DNA of 64,000 nt from assembly GCA_036924085.1 (NCBI GenBank), contig JAVGWX010000012.1:6311478-6375477 (forward strand), given 5' to 3'. This document shows, one piece after another, positions 1-11,914 of the stretch. Source of the DNA: Ariolimax columbianus (Eukaryota > Mollusca > Gastropoda > Stylommatophora > Arionidae). The notes under the pieces are model-generated. The model made no database searches. It saw only the letters and a list, made by a program, of their open reading frames with translations, and was not told the origin of the DNA. The position numbers were made by a program, and so were the translations under genes. Position 1 is the stretch's first letter; each line of letters opens with the position of its first letter.

Positions 1-66
1 TGCAAACACTTTCTCCGTGCTAGGATGATGCACTCTATGCTGTTTTGTCAGATCATCATTATCTGT

Positions 67-565
67 CATGAATACATCATACTGACATATATCCCCGAAT
101 ACACATATTGACATATATCCACGAATACACATATTGCCATATATCCATGTATACATCATATTGACAGATATCATGTATACATCATATTGACATATATCCA
201 TGTATACACATATTGACATGTATCCATGTATATACATATTTACATATATCCATGTATACATCATATTGACATATATCCACGAATACACATATTGACATAT
301 ATAAATGTATACGTCATATTGACATATATCCATGTATACACCATATTGACATATATCCATGTATACACATATTGACATATATCCATGTATTCATCATATT
401 GACATATATCAATGTATCCATCATATTGACATACATCCATGTATACATCATATTGACATATATCCATGTATACACATATTGACATATATCCATGTATACA
501 TCATATTGACACATATACATGTATACACATATTGACATATATTCATGTATACATCATATTGACAT
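67..565. repeat. AT-rich minisatellite, 26-27 bp unit
   Basis: Roughly 19 tandem units carry the core ATTGACATATATCCATGT. Unit starts alternate between 26 and 27 bp because copies have either CACAT or CATCAT before the core. The minus strand stays open in two frames (261-485 and 314-538) as a Cys/Tyr/Met-rich repeat peptide, which is a by-product of the repeat and not evidence of coding. The left edge is degenerate. Confidence 0.95.
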
Positions 566-1543
566 GAGCGATATCATCATATTCTTCCTTGCTCGCCATC
601 AGACATCCCCATCGACTAGTATAGCAAAGCTAGTAGTCAGCTCAAAGCTAACGATACTGCACTCTACCTTAGTGCGCAGAGATTAACATTTTCCCACGTG
701 CCCGTCATTCCACTAGTGAATTATAGACAGGTCAGCAACAAGTATTCGACTGTACATGGGCTGTTGGCACAAGTGCATGGTCGTGTCCTGCCAATCACAT
801 ACTGTCGGTAATGAAATCATCTCATCCTATTGTTTTCAGATAGTAAGCTGACAATGGCCACTTGTTTGTGAGACATTAATAATGGTCAGTTCTTAATTGA
901 TCTAAGTGGTTAGTCACCCGTGTTGATTTAAAGCCAAAGTGTAACCTGGGCCCAACAATTATAGTAAGACTGTTACCGGCCAGGCATGTTGTAAGAGGCA
1001 ACAAAGCAGGGTTGTGCGTGTGGCTGGCTACTCCATTCTGTAAAAACTGTATACTTCAATAAATATGTATATCGCACCGTTTAATAACTCATTTGTTGAT
1101 GATCTATGTTCACGGGAAGCTCGATAGGTATTGATCGATTGATTGATCTGGTTTGCCCTCGTACTTACGTTAGTGAGCGTTTGGGTAACAGATGGCAGAT
1201 TACTTGTTTCTCATCGATACCCTCAAATCAACCCAGATCTAAGTAAGCCCTTTACTTACTGTTGTAGAATGGTAGATATCGAGAAGAACTAGACACTACA
1301 CTTTATTTTTTTTGAAAAGGAAGCCTAACATAACAATATATAGCACTTCATCCCTGACCACACATGTTGTCCACATGTCGTTATACTATACATCCCATCC
1401 ATTCCTACTTCCTTGTTGTCCAGGATGCCACATTAAGCTGGTATCCACTGAATTGTACTTATGGAAAAGCACAAGACGAGACATTCAAGTGTACCCAGAC
1501 GTTTTCAAGATGTATGCATTAACCTTAATCGCGTCTATTACAT
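566..1543. other. Unassigned intergenic DNA
   Basis: I see no recognisable gene or element. A 95-codon plus-strand ORF begins at 1312 and runs into the following minisatellite. It has no recognisable domain, part of it is repeat-derived, and I do not call it a gene. Confidence 0.5.
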
Positions 1544-1888
1544 ATATTTGTGAATGTCTACCGTACCATGATAATGTCTGGCTGTTTACAGTCTGTTGAA
1601 TGTCTACAAAACCATGATGATGTCTGGCCGTTCACAGTCTGTTGATTGTCTACCGCTCTATGGCAGTGTCGACAGCCTCAGGATGACCGCTGCTTTTTCG
1701 AAAAAATACACGTTGACGTTTGACAGCGTACGAAGAAGAAGAAGAAGAATGTCTACCACACCCTGATGATGTCTGGCCGTTCACAGTCTGTTGAATGTCT
1801 ACATTACTATGATGATGTCTGGCCGTTCACAGTCTGTTGAATGTCTACCTTACTATGATGATGTCTGGCGGTTCACAGTCTGTTGAAT
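1544..1888. repeat. 46-bp minisatellite interrupted by a retroposon
   Basis: Units contain CAGTCTGTTGAATGTCTAC and GATGATGTCTGGC. Starts at 1589, 1635, 1784 and 1830 give a 46-bp spacing once the retroposon at 1655-1749 is removed. About five to six copies are present, with a few substitutions each. Confidence 0.9.
1655..1749 (+). mobile_element. 5'-truncated GAA-tailed non-LTR retroposon, 3' end only
   Basis: About 80 bp match the 3' coding end of the retrotransposon at 20500-21575 (core TATGGCAGTGTCGACAGCCT), followed by a short GAA repeat. The residual frame reads YGSVDSLRMTAAFF and stops at TGA in the same place as most other copies. The insert interrupts a 46-bp minisatellite and is flanked by TGTCTACC at 1647-1654 and 1750-1757, consistent with a target-site duplication. 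Confidence 0.85.
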
Positions 1889-2283
1889 TATTGTGTACTG
1901 TTCGTTACGCATCGTTATGCGAGGGTGCGGTCAATCAACAGAGAAACTTACTCTGTTTCTAGCAATACAATATGACCCAATGAAGATTATTCTAGTTCAC
2001 ATCCTGGCACGTTACGTAATGTCGACAGCCTCTCCCCCCCACCCCTTCACAAATTCATACTCATAATACTGTATGTCACTCAACAACAAAAACCCGGATG
2101 CTATTATCACATTTCTGATTGGTGCAATCACTTTCTTTTGAAAAATTACTGATTCGGTAAAACATTATTTGTCTGTTTAACGTGTTCACCGATTAACATA
2201 ATTTATCTGTTTAACGTGATCACCGATTAACATAATGTATCTGTTTAACGTGTTCATCGATTTGAAATATTATTAAACAATAC
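1889..2283. other. Unassigned DNA with a small 34-bp triplication
   Basis: No gene is recognisable. Between about 2172 and 2265 the phrase CTGTTTAACGTG followed by CACCGATTAACATAAT recurs three times at 34-bp spacing (2173, 2207, 2241). Confidence 0.6.
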
Positions 2284-2651
2284 TACATATACAAGGGCGG
2301 CTCAGTGATCTCTAAGTGTCCGCCTCGGGTGCCTGAGATCGCGGGTTCGAATCACGGGGGAGACTGTAATGTTTGTAACGTGGATCTTGTGGTAAAAGTG
2401 TCGAGTAGTTTAAAAAAACGGAAATGGAAGAGAGTGAGCTCAACGGCCACTGCCCGGGAAAATATTCACAACTTCTAGCCACCCAGGTGGTTTGTTCAGA
2501 GCGGCATATATGGCGCCTAACTGGCTGCGGGTCTACTTAGCTCTAGTGTTTGAGTCTAATAAGATGGACTCGTACCACCCTCCAATAAACTGGTTGTATA
2601 CGGACTCCGTAGAGTCTTCTAAACCAGTATAAAAACGTTAAGTCAAGTTAT
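2284..2651 (+). mobile_element. tRNA-derived SINE
   Basis: The 5' part resembles a tRNA gene with a box A-like segment near 2298-2316 and a good box B, GGGTTCGAATCAC, at 2343-2355, as expected for an internal RNA polymerase III promoter. The body around 2513-2562 (GGCTGCGGGTCTACTTAGCT) matches, on the opposite strand, the element at 61206-61440. The 3' boundary is uncertain; I placed it at a TTAAGTCAAGTT stretch. A functional tRNA is unlikely because the arms do not pair cleanly and a long body follows. Confidence 0.65.
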
Positions 2652-3004
2652 AACTGAGGCCCCAAGTCATCTATTGTATTCCTAATCGTCGTTAGTCCCT
2701 TCCAGAACGAGAGGATGGTCAAACTTGCAACTCGTAGACGGATCTGGAGGATCAACAGTTAATCAATCGTAATGTGTAGGATGTGGATCTTATTATATAA
2801 TATACACATGTATATGTGCTAAGAGATAAGAAAGACGGTTGGAGTTTCTTTGCTTGAGTGAGAAAAAGAGTCGTTGCTGGGCGGTGCAGTACATACATGT
2901 CAACAACCTCCTGTACGAGACTGGAGATCGAGGCAGTCGATTCAGCTCTGATTATCTGAGATCTTCTTAATGGGTGCTGTAATCAGCAGTCCTTGCTTGG
3001 GAAG
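2652..3004. other. Unassigned DNA
   Basis: I see no gene, RNA or clear repeat. The right part grades into the 23-bp minisatellite. Confidence 0.5.
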
Positions 3005-4062
3005 GTATGATTAGATGGCTGGCTATGGCATGACTAGATGGCTGGCTATGGCATGGCTAGATGGCTGGCTATAGCATGATTAGATGGCTGGCTATGGCAC
3101 GATTAGATGGCTGGCTATATCATGATTAGATGGCTGGCTATAGCATGATTAGATGGCTGGCTATGGCATGATTAGATGGCTGGCTATAGCATGATTAGAT
3201 GGCTGGCTATGGCATGATTAGATGGATGGTTATGGCATGATTCGATGGCTGGCTATATCACGATTAGAGGGTTGGCTATAGCATGATTAGATGGCTGGCT
3301 ATGGCATGGCATGATTAGATGGCTGGCTATAACATGATTAGACGCCTGGCTATAGCATGATTAGATGGCTGACTATATCATGATTAGATGGCTGGCTATA
3401 GCATGATTAGATGGCTGGCTATGGCATGATTAGATGGCTGGCTATAGCATGATTAGATGGCTGGCTATGGCATGATTAGATGGATGGCTATGGCATGATT
3501 CGATGGCTGGCTATATCACGATTAGAGAATTGGCTATAGCATGATTAGATGGCTGGCTATGGCATGGCATGATTAGATGGCTGGCTATAACATGATTAGA
3601 TGCCTGGCTATAGCATGATTAGATTGCTGAATATATCATGATTAGATGGCTGGCTATAGCATGATTAGATGGCTGGCTATGGCATGATTCGATGGCTGGC
3701 TATGTCATGATTAGATGGCTGGCTATAGCATGATTATATGGCTGGCTAAAGCATGATTAGATGGCTGGGTATGGCATGATTCGATGGCTGGCTATAGCAT
3801 GATTAGATGGATGGCTATAGCATGATTAGAAGGCTGGCTATGTCATGGCATGATTTGATGGCTGGCTATAACATGATTAGATGGCTGGCTATGGCATGGG
3901 ATGATTCGATGGCTGACTATAGCATGATTAGATGGCTGGCTATAGCATGATTAGATGGCTGGCTATAACATGGTTATATGGCTGGCTATGGCATGGCATG
4001 ATTCGATGGCTGGCTATAGCATGATTAGATGGCTGTCTATGGCATGATTAGATGGCTGACAT
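3005..4062. repeat. 23-bp minisatellite with an 11-unit higher-order repeat
   Basis: About 45 units with core GATTAGATGGCTGGCTATAG at 23-bp spacing. Marker variants (GATGGATGG, and ATGGCATGGCATG with five extra bases) recur 258 bp apart (3221 and 3479; 3301 and 3559), so a block of 11 units was duplicated as one. The array ends directly at a retrotransposon remnant at 4063. Confidence 0.95.
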
Positions 4063-4300
4063 AGGAGCCCTGAACCTTATAGAACGTGCCTGGGTCTATT
4101 GTTCTTGTCATCTTGGGGTTTGCGGGAATGCAAGAGCTGACATCCGAGTGACAGGGGTAACCGTAGTGGGAACGTTGGTGATTTGTAGAGGTGAAACTTT
4201 GAAGTTGATCCAAGAATGTTTCTTGGATGAAGGCACTGCAAGCAATTAACCAGTAATTCTCAAATTTCAAAATTTTGAAATAATTCGCAGATCCAGCAGT
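4063..4300 (+). mobile_element. Degenerate RNase H region of a non-LTR retrotransposon
   Basis: The plus-strand frame from 4052 to 4249 encodes WVYCSCHLGVCGNARADIRV, which resembles the C-terminal part of retrotransposon RNase H domains, where His and a late Asp lie in a motif of the form H-x-G-(x)n-GN-x-x-AD. The segment continues as GETLKLIQECFL and then stops. No upstream RNase H or reverse transcriptase is visible because the 23-bp array abuts it. The closest relative here is the remnant at 22497-22735, which reads WIYCCSVHARVSGNDRA. Confidence 0.6.
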
Positions 4301-6900
4301 GAATGACGCCTGAGAGGACTGAGCAGGAGCGTGTGCAGTCAGCGTCATACGGGAACAATCAATATTTACACTCTTTGCCATTAACTAAAAGGAACTGAAC
4401 ACCTATGTGTCTACCCGGAATACAGCGACGTCGATTCGTAACATACTGAGCATATCACTTCTGTATTGCTCATATAAAAGAAATCACGAAAACTTTAAAA
4501 ATAAACATTCTAATTTTGGTTGATAAAATGAGACGACATGAACAAATCACAAACTCGTGATCGCCGTATAATTCAACGGAATCAAAATGAATCACAGTGA
4601 ACTTCCAAACAAAGGTAATCAAGCAATGCTTTTATAAAGCATATATTGACGTGCAGGAATTCATTACAAACAACACAAATAGAAATAACACGACCCATCA
4701 ATTAACATGGAAACTGACAAATGCTAAATTAATTATCGATCTCAGAACATTGGAAATATCATTACATTACGTTTGACATGAGAGGATGCTCTTGCTTGTC
4801 GGCAACCACAGGGAACAAATGTCCTTCTATTCTCGTATGGTTTATATTTCTTCCAGGAAGAGGTAGTAGTCTGCTCCACGTCCTAACTTCCTATTTCTCC
4901 TTTTACCACAGTGTTAATACTATTATGTGCTCGTCTGCTGGTCCCTGAACACACGAGTGAGAGTTCATGTATGTATTGCCTTTGAAAATGTGGGTATACT
5001 GTTTTCTTTAGAAAAAAAATGGCATGCATTTTAACACTACTTTTTAGCTTCAATGTTATGAAGTATTTTAGCAGTTGATCAAAGACACATTTTATAGAAG
5101 GATGGGTATACGGGGTATGTCCACACATACTCTAAGAACACTGCGTATGTATGTTCGCTCGTGTGCGTGTGTGTATGCGTGTGTATGTATGTGTATCTGA
5201 GACATTGCCATAGAAATCGCGAGCAGGGATTCGGAACCAAAAGGTAATTGAACCGAAATTGTACATGTCATGAATTCGACTCAATGTCACTAGCAAATGA
5301 ACATTCTTAAGAAGTTTTATTTTTAGATCTTTGGCCAGGGTCACACCAAACGTTAACGAAATGTATTAAATAGGTCACTAACTACAGAACTCGACAGATG
5401 GTGAACATATTAACCTCACATGTCAAACTTGGGAATTATTCCAAGACTTTTAGTTGAAATTGTGAGCAGTAGTTCGTTTTTGTTGTTGTCCAGAAAGGAT
5501 TGTTTGTGGGAGACAGCGAAACTAGATCTAGCTGGCTACTCAGGCTGCAGTTTAACAGTTGCACGTCGTAACCAGTTTAGCTGAACGATAACACATGAAC
5601 ATGGGATGTCAGCTTAGGGCCTGTTCCAAATCAACCAGTATTATAACGGGGATAAGCACAATGAAGTGGGTAGTCCTCGTTTAGGAAAGAAAGAATGGGG
5701 GCGAATCTAGACACTGAGCTCTGGGGTATGAAGGTCAAGAGAACAGTGGCACGAATTGTCCATGCAGTAGGAACATTACGTCCCATCAGCAAACAAGAAA
5801 AGAGGGTGCAATGAAGAGGCACAAGTTGTGCATCAGTACAGTCAAGAGAGATTTGCAGCAGAGGTAGACCCAAACTTAACACTAGAGTTCTCATTTTTAA
5901 CCCTCTGCGTCGACATTGGAGAGCCTGCCAGATCACGTCTGGAGGAATGAGAACATCGGTAAATCTGAGGCCGGAACACAGCTATTTCGTGCTGAGTCTG
6001 ACCGCCTAATCTACGTATGGATATTTTCCCTGACTTCTGTGAGAGAAAAGTGCTGGGCAAACATTGAGGATCGTTTTTCCGAGTTCTGTGAGAGAAAAGT
6101 GAAGGTCAATTACAAGATATTTTTACTGAGGTATCAACACGGATTCGAGAAGACTTTTTAATCTACAGAGAAACCTAAACGGAAAATAACAAGATTTCGT
6201 GAATGAGAGAGGTCAGAGGCGCTACCAGAGACCAAACAATCATGGACCAATTAGATGGATAACATTGTGTTAAATTAATAAGAGTATAATCTAGAACTGA
6301 CCAAGCGATACAACCCTGGTCATCGTTTACATCAGATGAGAAATCATCCTAGATATGTTAGTTCAGCGATTGATAATGATAGACTAGTATCGAATTGGTG
6401 TAATCATATCAACTTGTTATGTAGTAACATTCATCCTTGTTTTATATTCTGAAGTAATTGTTCATGTTGAGCCGCCTGTTATGTTTTCGATGTTGGATTC
6501 GTATTTTATCATGCGTTTGCGTGATTTATTTGTGGTGCACAATTATATAATCCCGCCAGCTGCGAGATGCGTGCTGCGATTGATTTTTTGTTGGTTATTA
6601 AAAATAGAACAGTGTTGCAGTAACTGACAGACAACTGAGTGAGGCTTGTGGGCCAAATGATATAACTGATAGTAAGGTTACGACAAGGTCTCGAATGTTG
6701 AAGGAAGGGCCAACAAAAATTAAGTCGTCTAAATTGAACTGATGAGGGTATGTAATTTGTTTAAAATAGATGGACTCTTCAAATTCTTTTCTAAATCTTC
6801 TGTTCAAGCAAACTGCTACAACTTATGATATCGTCCATGATGAAGAATGTAGCGGTCGGTCCTGTGTGATGACAGACATTGTGGTGCAACAAGTGAACAC
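4301..6900. other. Unassigned AT-rich DNA
   Basis: I recognise no gene. Short ORFs occur on both strands (for example 5631-5936 minus and 5916-6161 plus), but they overlap each other and show no known domain. A GT-rich tract of about 60 bp lies at 5144-5205. GTGAGAGAAAAGTG occurs twice near 6040 and 6090. Confidence 0.5.
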
Positions 6901-6979
6901 ATCATTTCTAGAAAATTGTTTTTCCAAGTTTCTGCATTGTCTGTAAAATTTTTGGAAGTTTCACGTTCAGTGACTTGCG

Positions 6980-7152
6980 GTATTGTGACAAGAAAACTCG
7001 ACTACAAAATACTGTGTGCCGATATTGTGACAAGAAAACTTGACTACAACATACTGTGTGTCGATATTGTGACACGAAAACTTGACTACAAAATACTGTG
7101 TGCCGATATTGTGACAAGAAAACGTGACTACAAAATACTGCGTGCCAGATAT
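6980..7152. repeat. 42-bp minisatellite
   Basis: Four copies of a unit containing ATTGTGACAAGAAAAC and GACTACAAAATACTG, spaced 42 bp. Because 42 is divisible by three, frames stay open on both strands. It lies just upstream of the mariner remnant and may have grown out of that element's degraded 5' part; this is inference. Confidence 0.9.
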
Positions 7153-7249
7153 GGTTGTCGAAAATGTTAACCGCTGAAGACAAGCAGTAGGGTCTGACTT
7201 CCACAGACAAATGTTCAACATTATCTCAATGACAAAAAAATGCATTTAT

Positions 7250-7860
7250 GGGTTGCATAATTACAAGAAAAGAAACGCAAACGTCGAAACAAAGCAACAG
7301 ACGATACAATGAAGCCACACACGGTCACCGAAAGCAAATAAATTTAAGCAAGCACTTTCTCTAACAATGATCATGGCCAATATTTGCTGAGACAAAAATA
7401 AGGGCCGTGCTTATTGATTTTCTTGAACTTGGACAGACAGTTAATGTAAATGTTTATTGTGACACTGTGATGGAACTTACACGTACCTTTCAACACAGAA
7501 GACGTTGGTCGCTCTCCGCTGGGATTGTGCTTGTACACGATATCTCTCGACAACGCAGGTCGAACTGTTCAACGGTCGACATAATTTCAGATACAAATTT
7601 GTGACCACCCGACCTACATCCCCGTTCTCGCGCCAAATGATTACCAACTTGCCATAAATCTAAACAGTTGGTTTGCATCTCAGCAGTTTCCACCTGATGA
7701 TGAGCTGCAGACATGTGTTAATGAATGGTTCAAGACACTGGCGGCAGACTTCTTCAATACTGGAATAAGAACATGGTACCACGATACCAACAATCTGTTG
7801 AAGTCAATGTTGACTATGTTGGGCAATAATGTCAATGTATGTTTAATTGTGGCTCCAATA
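7250..7860 (+). mobile_element. Mariner-like transposase remnant, C-terminal half
   Basis: Successive plus-strand frames resemble the catalytic and C-terminal half of mariner transposases. In order: ETKQQTIQ near 7280, SPKANKFKQA at 7325, RAVLIDFLELGQTVNVNVYC from 7401, VLVHDISRQR with the second catalytic Asp at 7539, PVLAPNDYQLA with the third Asp at 7639, then WFKTLAADFFNTGI and GNNVNVCL. The spacing of the last two acidic residues, about 34 residues allowing one frameshift, fits the DD34D class. The HDNARPH motif is degraded, a Trp codon near 7388 is a stop, and at least two frameshifts are present. The first catalytic Asp region is not recognisable. I did not find terminal inverted repeats. 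This is an old DNA-transposon fossil. Confidence 0.8.
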
Positions 7861-8880
7861 AATTATGTTTATCTTTGATCAGTTTGTATTTATTTAATAC
7901 AGGAACTTGCTTAACAAAACACTTCTCGTGACGTATATATTGCCCCTTCCAACATTCGTCAGCACAAACCATTGTCTTATTCTTTCTTCGACACACAATG
8001 GTGCAATTAATGATTTTTAAAACAAACACAATTCACTTCATATTTCCATTTCGAGGAACAATATAATGAGTCGAAAGGCTATTTTGCAAAGCTTATTTTG
8101 TAGGGTATATAACACCAATGGATAAATCTGAATTTATATTTCATTTTACTATTTTTTCATGTTTATTTATTGTGCAGGATTCATATCCATGGCTTGTATT
8201 GTTTCTTTTTTTCTCCTCCTTGAAATCCTTTTTCTGTAGCTGTTCTCCGTCTTTTGTCTAAGATCAAAGTGAAGTACAAACATTGTTGTAATGTCTCTAA
8301 AAGGAAGGTGTATTACTTTGAATTTCTGGGTGCTGGATGACTATTTGGATTGAAATAGCCATACAAAGGTAGATCAATGTGTACAAGTTTCCAATACTCT
8401 CATGAATTATTGTTTCAACATAAGCTTGAAGGTATTTATAATAAATGCTCAAGAAATCAGTGAGCTGGAGTCAAACGAAAACCTCTTTTCCTCAACACTA
8501 TGTTTCCTCGATGTTTCCTTTCATTCTCAACCCCACCCCATCTTTTGGATGCCATCTAGGAGAGTTAGAGAAATATATAGAATAGCAAATGTTTATGTAA
8601 CACCCAACTTAGGAGTGTACCACAGAAAATCTCATTCATATCACCATTCGCCTCGCCTGTTGTAACTAACGGCAATCAGCTCGTGATTCTCGTCACATGT
8701 CACATGTTCACTTGTTTAAGATTGGTTAGTATTAATTATTATGTACATTGAACATTATTTTCATTATTATATGCAATAAAGCATTTTCAATACCAACAAT
8801 AACATGTGATGTTTGACGTGTAAATCGCAAAGCACAACTGTTGGTTTGTATCTTCATTTGTTTCTTGATGATGTAGTAAG
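7861..8880. other. Unassigned AT-rich DNA
   Basis: No recognised gene. An 87-codon ORF at 8402-8665 shows no known domain. Confidence 0.5.
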
Positions 8881-9470
8881 GGCAACCGAATGAAGGCAGT
8901 GAATAGAGATATAGTTAACATTAAAAATGTAAAACCTAAGGGAAATACAGAATTAGAAACCCAGATGGAATTGCTAAATGTGAAACCCAGAAGAAATCAG
9001 GCATGAATGACCCAAGTGAAATGAGCAAGGAAAACAACTTAGATCGAATGTGAGAAATGAAGTGCCCAGAATTAATACGAAACGAGAAATACAGAATTAA
9101 TTTTTAAAAATGAGAAAACAAGAATTAGTAAGATATGAGAAACCCAGAAAAATGGTCAACCTAGTTACTAGTTGAAATGGAAAACAAAGCCGAAATAAGA
9201 AATGAAAAATGTTAAATAAATGATAATTCCAGATCAAATGAGAAATTCACATGACATGGGAAATGCAGATGCAAGGAGAAATGAGATATCAATGAAATGA
9301 AACAAGATGACAAGAAGGACTCGTACAAAACGTGCAAACATAATAATGTGTCAAATGAAAATAGAATACAATGTCGTGAGTTATTGAAATGCATGACGAA
9401 GGGACAGGAAATGACAACACGAGATGATGGGAATGTGAGGATGTATAGTTGAAATGAGAAATGGTCTCCT
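8881..9470. repeat. Degenerate purine-rich repeat
   Basis: The plus strand is strongly A/G-biased and repeats words such as GAGAAA, CCCAGAA and AATTAG at irregular roughly 20-bp intervals. It looks like an eroded simple or tandem repeat. Boundaries and unit are uncertain. Confidence 0.45.
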
Positions 9471-9641
9471 CATTAGCATATAAGCCCATAATTTGACATA
9501 AACAACATCCACGCGACTCTGGTGCATCTGAGCGGATTGTATTGTACTCCAACATTGATTTCTGACCTGAAGTACTTGAAGCAGGCAGCACCAACCACAT
9601 TTCTCAATAAATGTCACGTGACGATATTCTTTGTTTCCGTA

Positions 9642-9835
9642 CCGATACAGAGAGGGCGAGGACGTCCAAGGAAGAGATGGGTGGAAAACATCACTGAGTG
9701 GTCAGGCCTTCGTCCTGGTGAGATACGTCAGGCGGCGACAGACAGAGTGGGATGTCGTGGGATTTTGGGGGTGTCTTCATTTGTGCCCCAACGACCTGGT
9801 GGGTTACGGGATGAACTGAACTGAACTGACGTGAA
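9642..9835 (+). mobile_element. Non-LTR retrotransposon C-terminus with ACTGA tail
   Basis: The frame ending at 9824 reads QRGRGRPRKRWVENITEW, then RQAATDRVGCRGILG and VPQRPGGLRDELN. This is the hallmark C-terminus found after the reverse transcriptase of many animal non-LTR elements: a basic GRGRPRKRW block, an aromatic W-x-x-(I)-x-x-W segment, then an RAAxDR..W block and VPQRP. Here Trp after DRVG is replaced by Cys. The stop lies within ATGAACTGAACTGAACTGAC, a short ACTGA simple tail typical of a retroposon 3' end. The rest of the element is missing upstream. Confidence 0.75.
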
Positions 9836-11242
9836 AATACAAGATAGTTGTTATTGTTGAATACAGTGAGCCCTTTTGACTTAGTTAGAAGTAGGACTGG
9901 AACGTGCCGATAAAAGTATCTAATCAAGAAGGGCACTGCAGGCCAGAGGAGCTTTCATTGGAGGAACTTGTGGAAATCATAGGCAGCAGTGAATGAGATG
10001 CCGACAGTATCATCCCACAGCTGGCTGTTTGCATCACTAGCAGAGAACCAGAGCTGTTAAAGACCATTTTAGCTTCCAAGCGGTGGCCCTGTTACCACGT
10101 TGCACCCGTGCAGCCTGTACGAGAGAGTAGGTCTCAAAAGAGGAATGAAAACCCGTGTTCATAAAATGTGATGCGCCGGGCCGAAAGGCCCTGATATTGC
10201 AGCCTTTGTGTAAACTATGTCACATTGTAACAAGTAGCCCTTTCTGGAAAACCGTCACAGAAGAAGATACAGGCTTCCTGGAAGGGGTCAGCTTAAGCAG
10301 TCGTCGCATTGTTATATGGAGCGGAGAAATAGAAATGATGGGGACCACAACGTGCCACGAGTAAGGCGCGAACTCGTTCTCTTTGCTCGAAGAGATGAGC
10401 GATCTAACCTGGGTTCTACTGTAACGTTCAAGTAGAAAGTGAGGAAGCAGCGAGTGCAGTAACGATACGGTCTCAGATTCCAGACTCGGCGCATGGATGT
10501 GTGCATCAGCCACGTTGATTACCCACTCGATCTATTGATTCATCGTCTGCGTCATTAACTATAAATCGTGCGTGAGTGTACTAGCCTGCGGGTCGTGATC
10601 CGGGCAAGACGTTAATGACTCTTCATAACGGTAGACGCTCAAGTGTTGCCGGGGCCTGAGGAGGAAAACAACAAATAGTGACCCTAAAAACCTGCCAAAT
10701 ACGTCATCCGAGGCATCTGAGGAGGATTAGGCATGGACACATGTCAACAACAACAAAAAAACAGACGAACCTGGCGATGATCTATGCAGAACCATTGCTT
10801 CACAGGAAGCTGACAAGTTTGGATTGATAACGTTAGAACAATGGTTTCTAGCTGCAAAGGTACATATTTCACCTGCTGGTTTGAAACGCTCTTTTTTAAC
10901 AGCTATAAATGGGTACTTGACTTACTAAGTTAGCGAAGAGAGAACAGCAAGAAAGTTAACCGACCAACTTAACTTAATAAAAAAAATGAGACTTGGTACA
11001 TTGACGAGTCTATCACTCCATCCCCGACAGCACTGTTTGCTGTGAGAAAACGTTTACTATAATCGCATGGTTGTACTTCCACTGAGTAAACAAAGTCATG
11101 CGCATGCGCCGATTCTAGTTCCGCGATTCGTAGATTCGCCATTTCAGTGATTTCGTAATGAAAATGTCATGTTTTTTGTTGTTCTAATCTAAGACCTATG
11201 TGTAAGAGGAGAAACACGTTACTGCAAACGCTTATGAACACT
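9836..11242. other. Unassigned DNA
   Basis: No recognised gene. Overlapping ORFs of 60-100 codons near 10155-10513 have no known domain. A dispersed motif related to TGTCGGGGATGA sits on the minus strand at 11003-11036 (see findings). Confidence 0.5.
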
Positions 11243-11300
11243 TGGCCGAGTAGCTTAGATATCGGTCTTCTGACAAAGAAGCACGGATTCAAAACCATTT
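11243..11300 (+). mobile_element. Possible degenerate tRNA-like SINE head
   Basis: TTGGCCGAGTAGCTTAGAT resembles a box A region and GGATTCAAAACC about 35 bp later resembles a decayed box B. The body downstream is not recognisable, so this is weak. Confidence 0.3.
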
Positions 11301-11484
11301 GTATACACAAATATCATGCATACTTCATGTTGAGTATATCAGCTGGAACCCTTTATTTCTGAGACACATGAATCTATTCCAGTCACTTTAGCAATGGAAA
11401 TAAACTCCGTAATGATATATATATCTGTTTGTTTATGTGTCTCGGCAAACGATTGAATCAACACAGATCAAGTGTTGTGCGTGA

Positions 11485-11487
<3 letters not shown>

Positions 11488-11521
<34 letters not shown>

Positions 11522-11757
11522 TGTGAGAGTGTTGGTGAGAGAGAGAGAAAGAGAGAGATTTAGAGAGAAAGAGATACAAGAGAGAGAGAGGAAGAGAGCA
11601 AGAGAAAAAGCGAGAGCGAAAGAGAGAAAAAGAGAGATAGAGGAGAGAGAGAAAGAGAGAGAGAAAAAGTGAGAGAGAGAACGAGGATTAAAAGAGAGAG
11701 AAAGAGAGAGAGAAAAAAGAGAGACAGAGAAAGAAATAGAGAAAGAGAGATTCACAG
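11488..11757. repeat. GT then GA microsatellite
   Basis: A (TG)n run at about 11490-11525 is followed by about 220 bp of imperfect (GA)n with AAGAGAGA variants. Long open frames on both strands come from the low complexity. Confidence 0.95.
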
Positions 11758-11914
11758 TGTCATACACAGATTCATTTCTTCAAGTGACTGATCACTTTTT
11801 TTGCTAACATTTGTTTTGTTTTCTAGTAGTGGTTCTGTTATTTGATTCTGACATCACTCATACGTCATTCTTTGACTAGTTCAGGTTTTATCTACTTGTG
11901 TCAATCGTCGCTAA

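Noticed and set aside
2284..2365. Functional tRNA gene
   Set aside because: Box A and box B are present, but the arms do not pair as a cloverleaf and a SINE-like body follows. The same applies to 22414-22487, 26172-26232 and 29050-29122.
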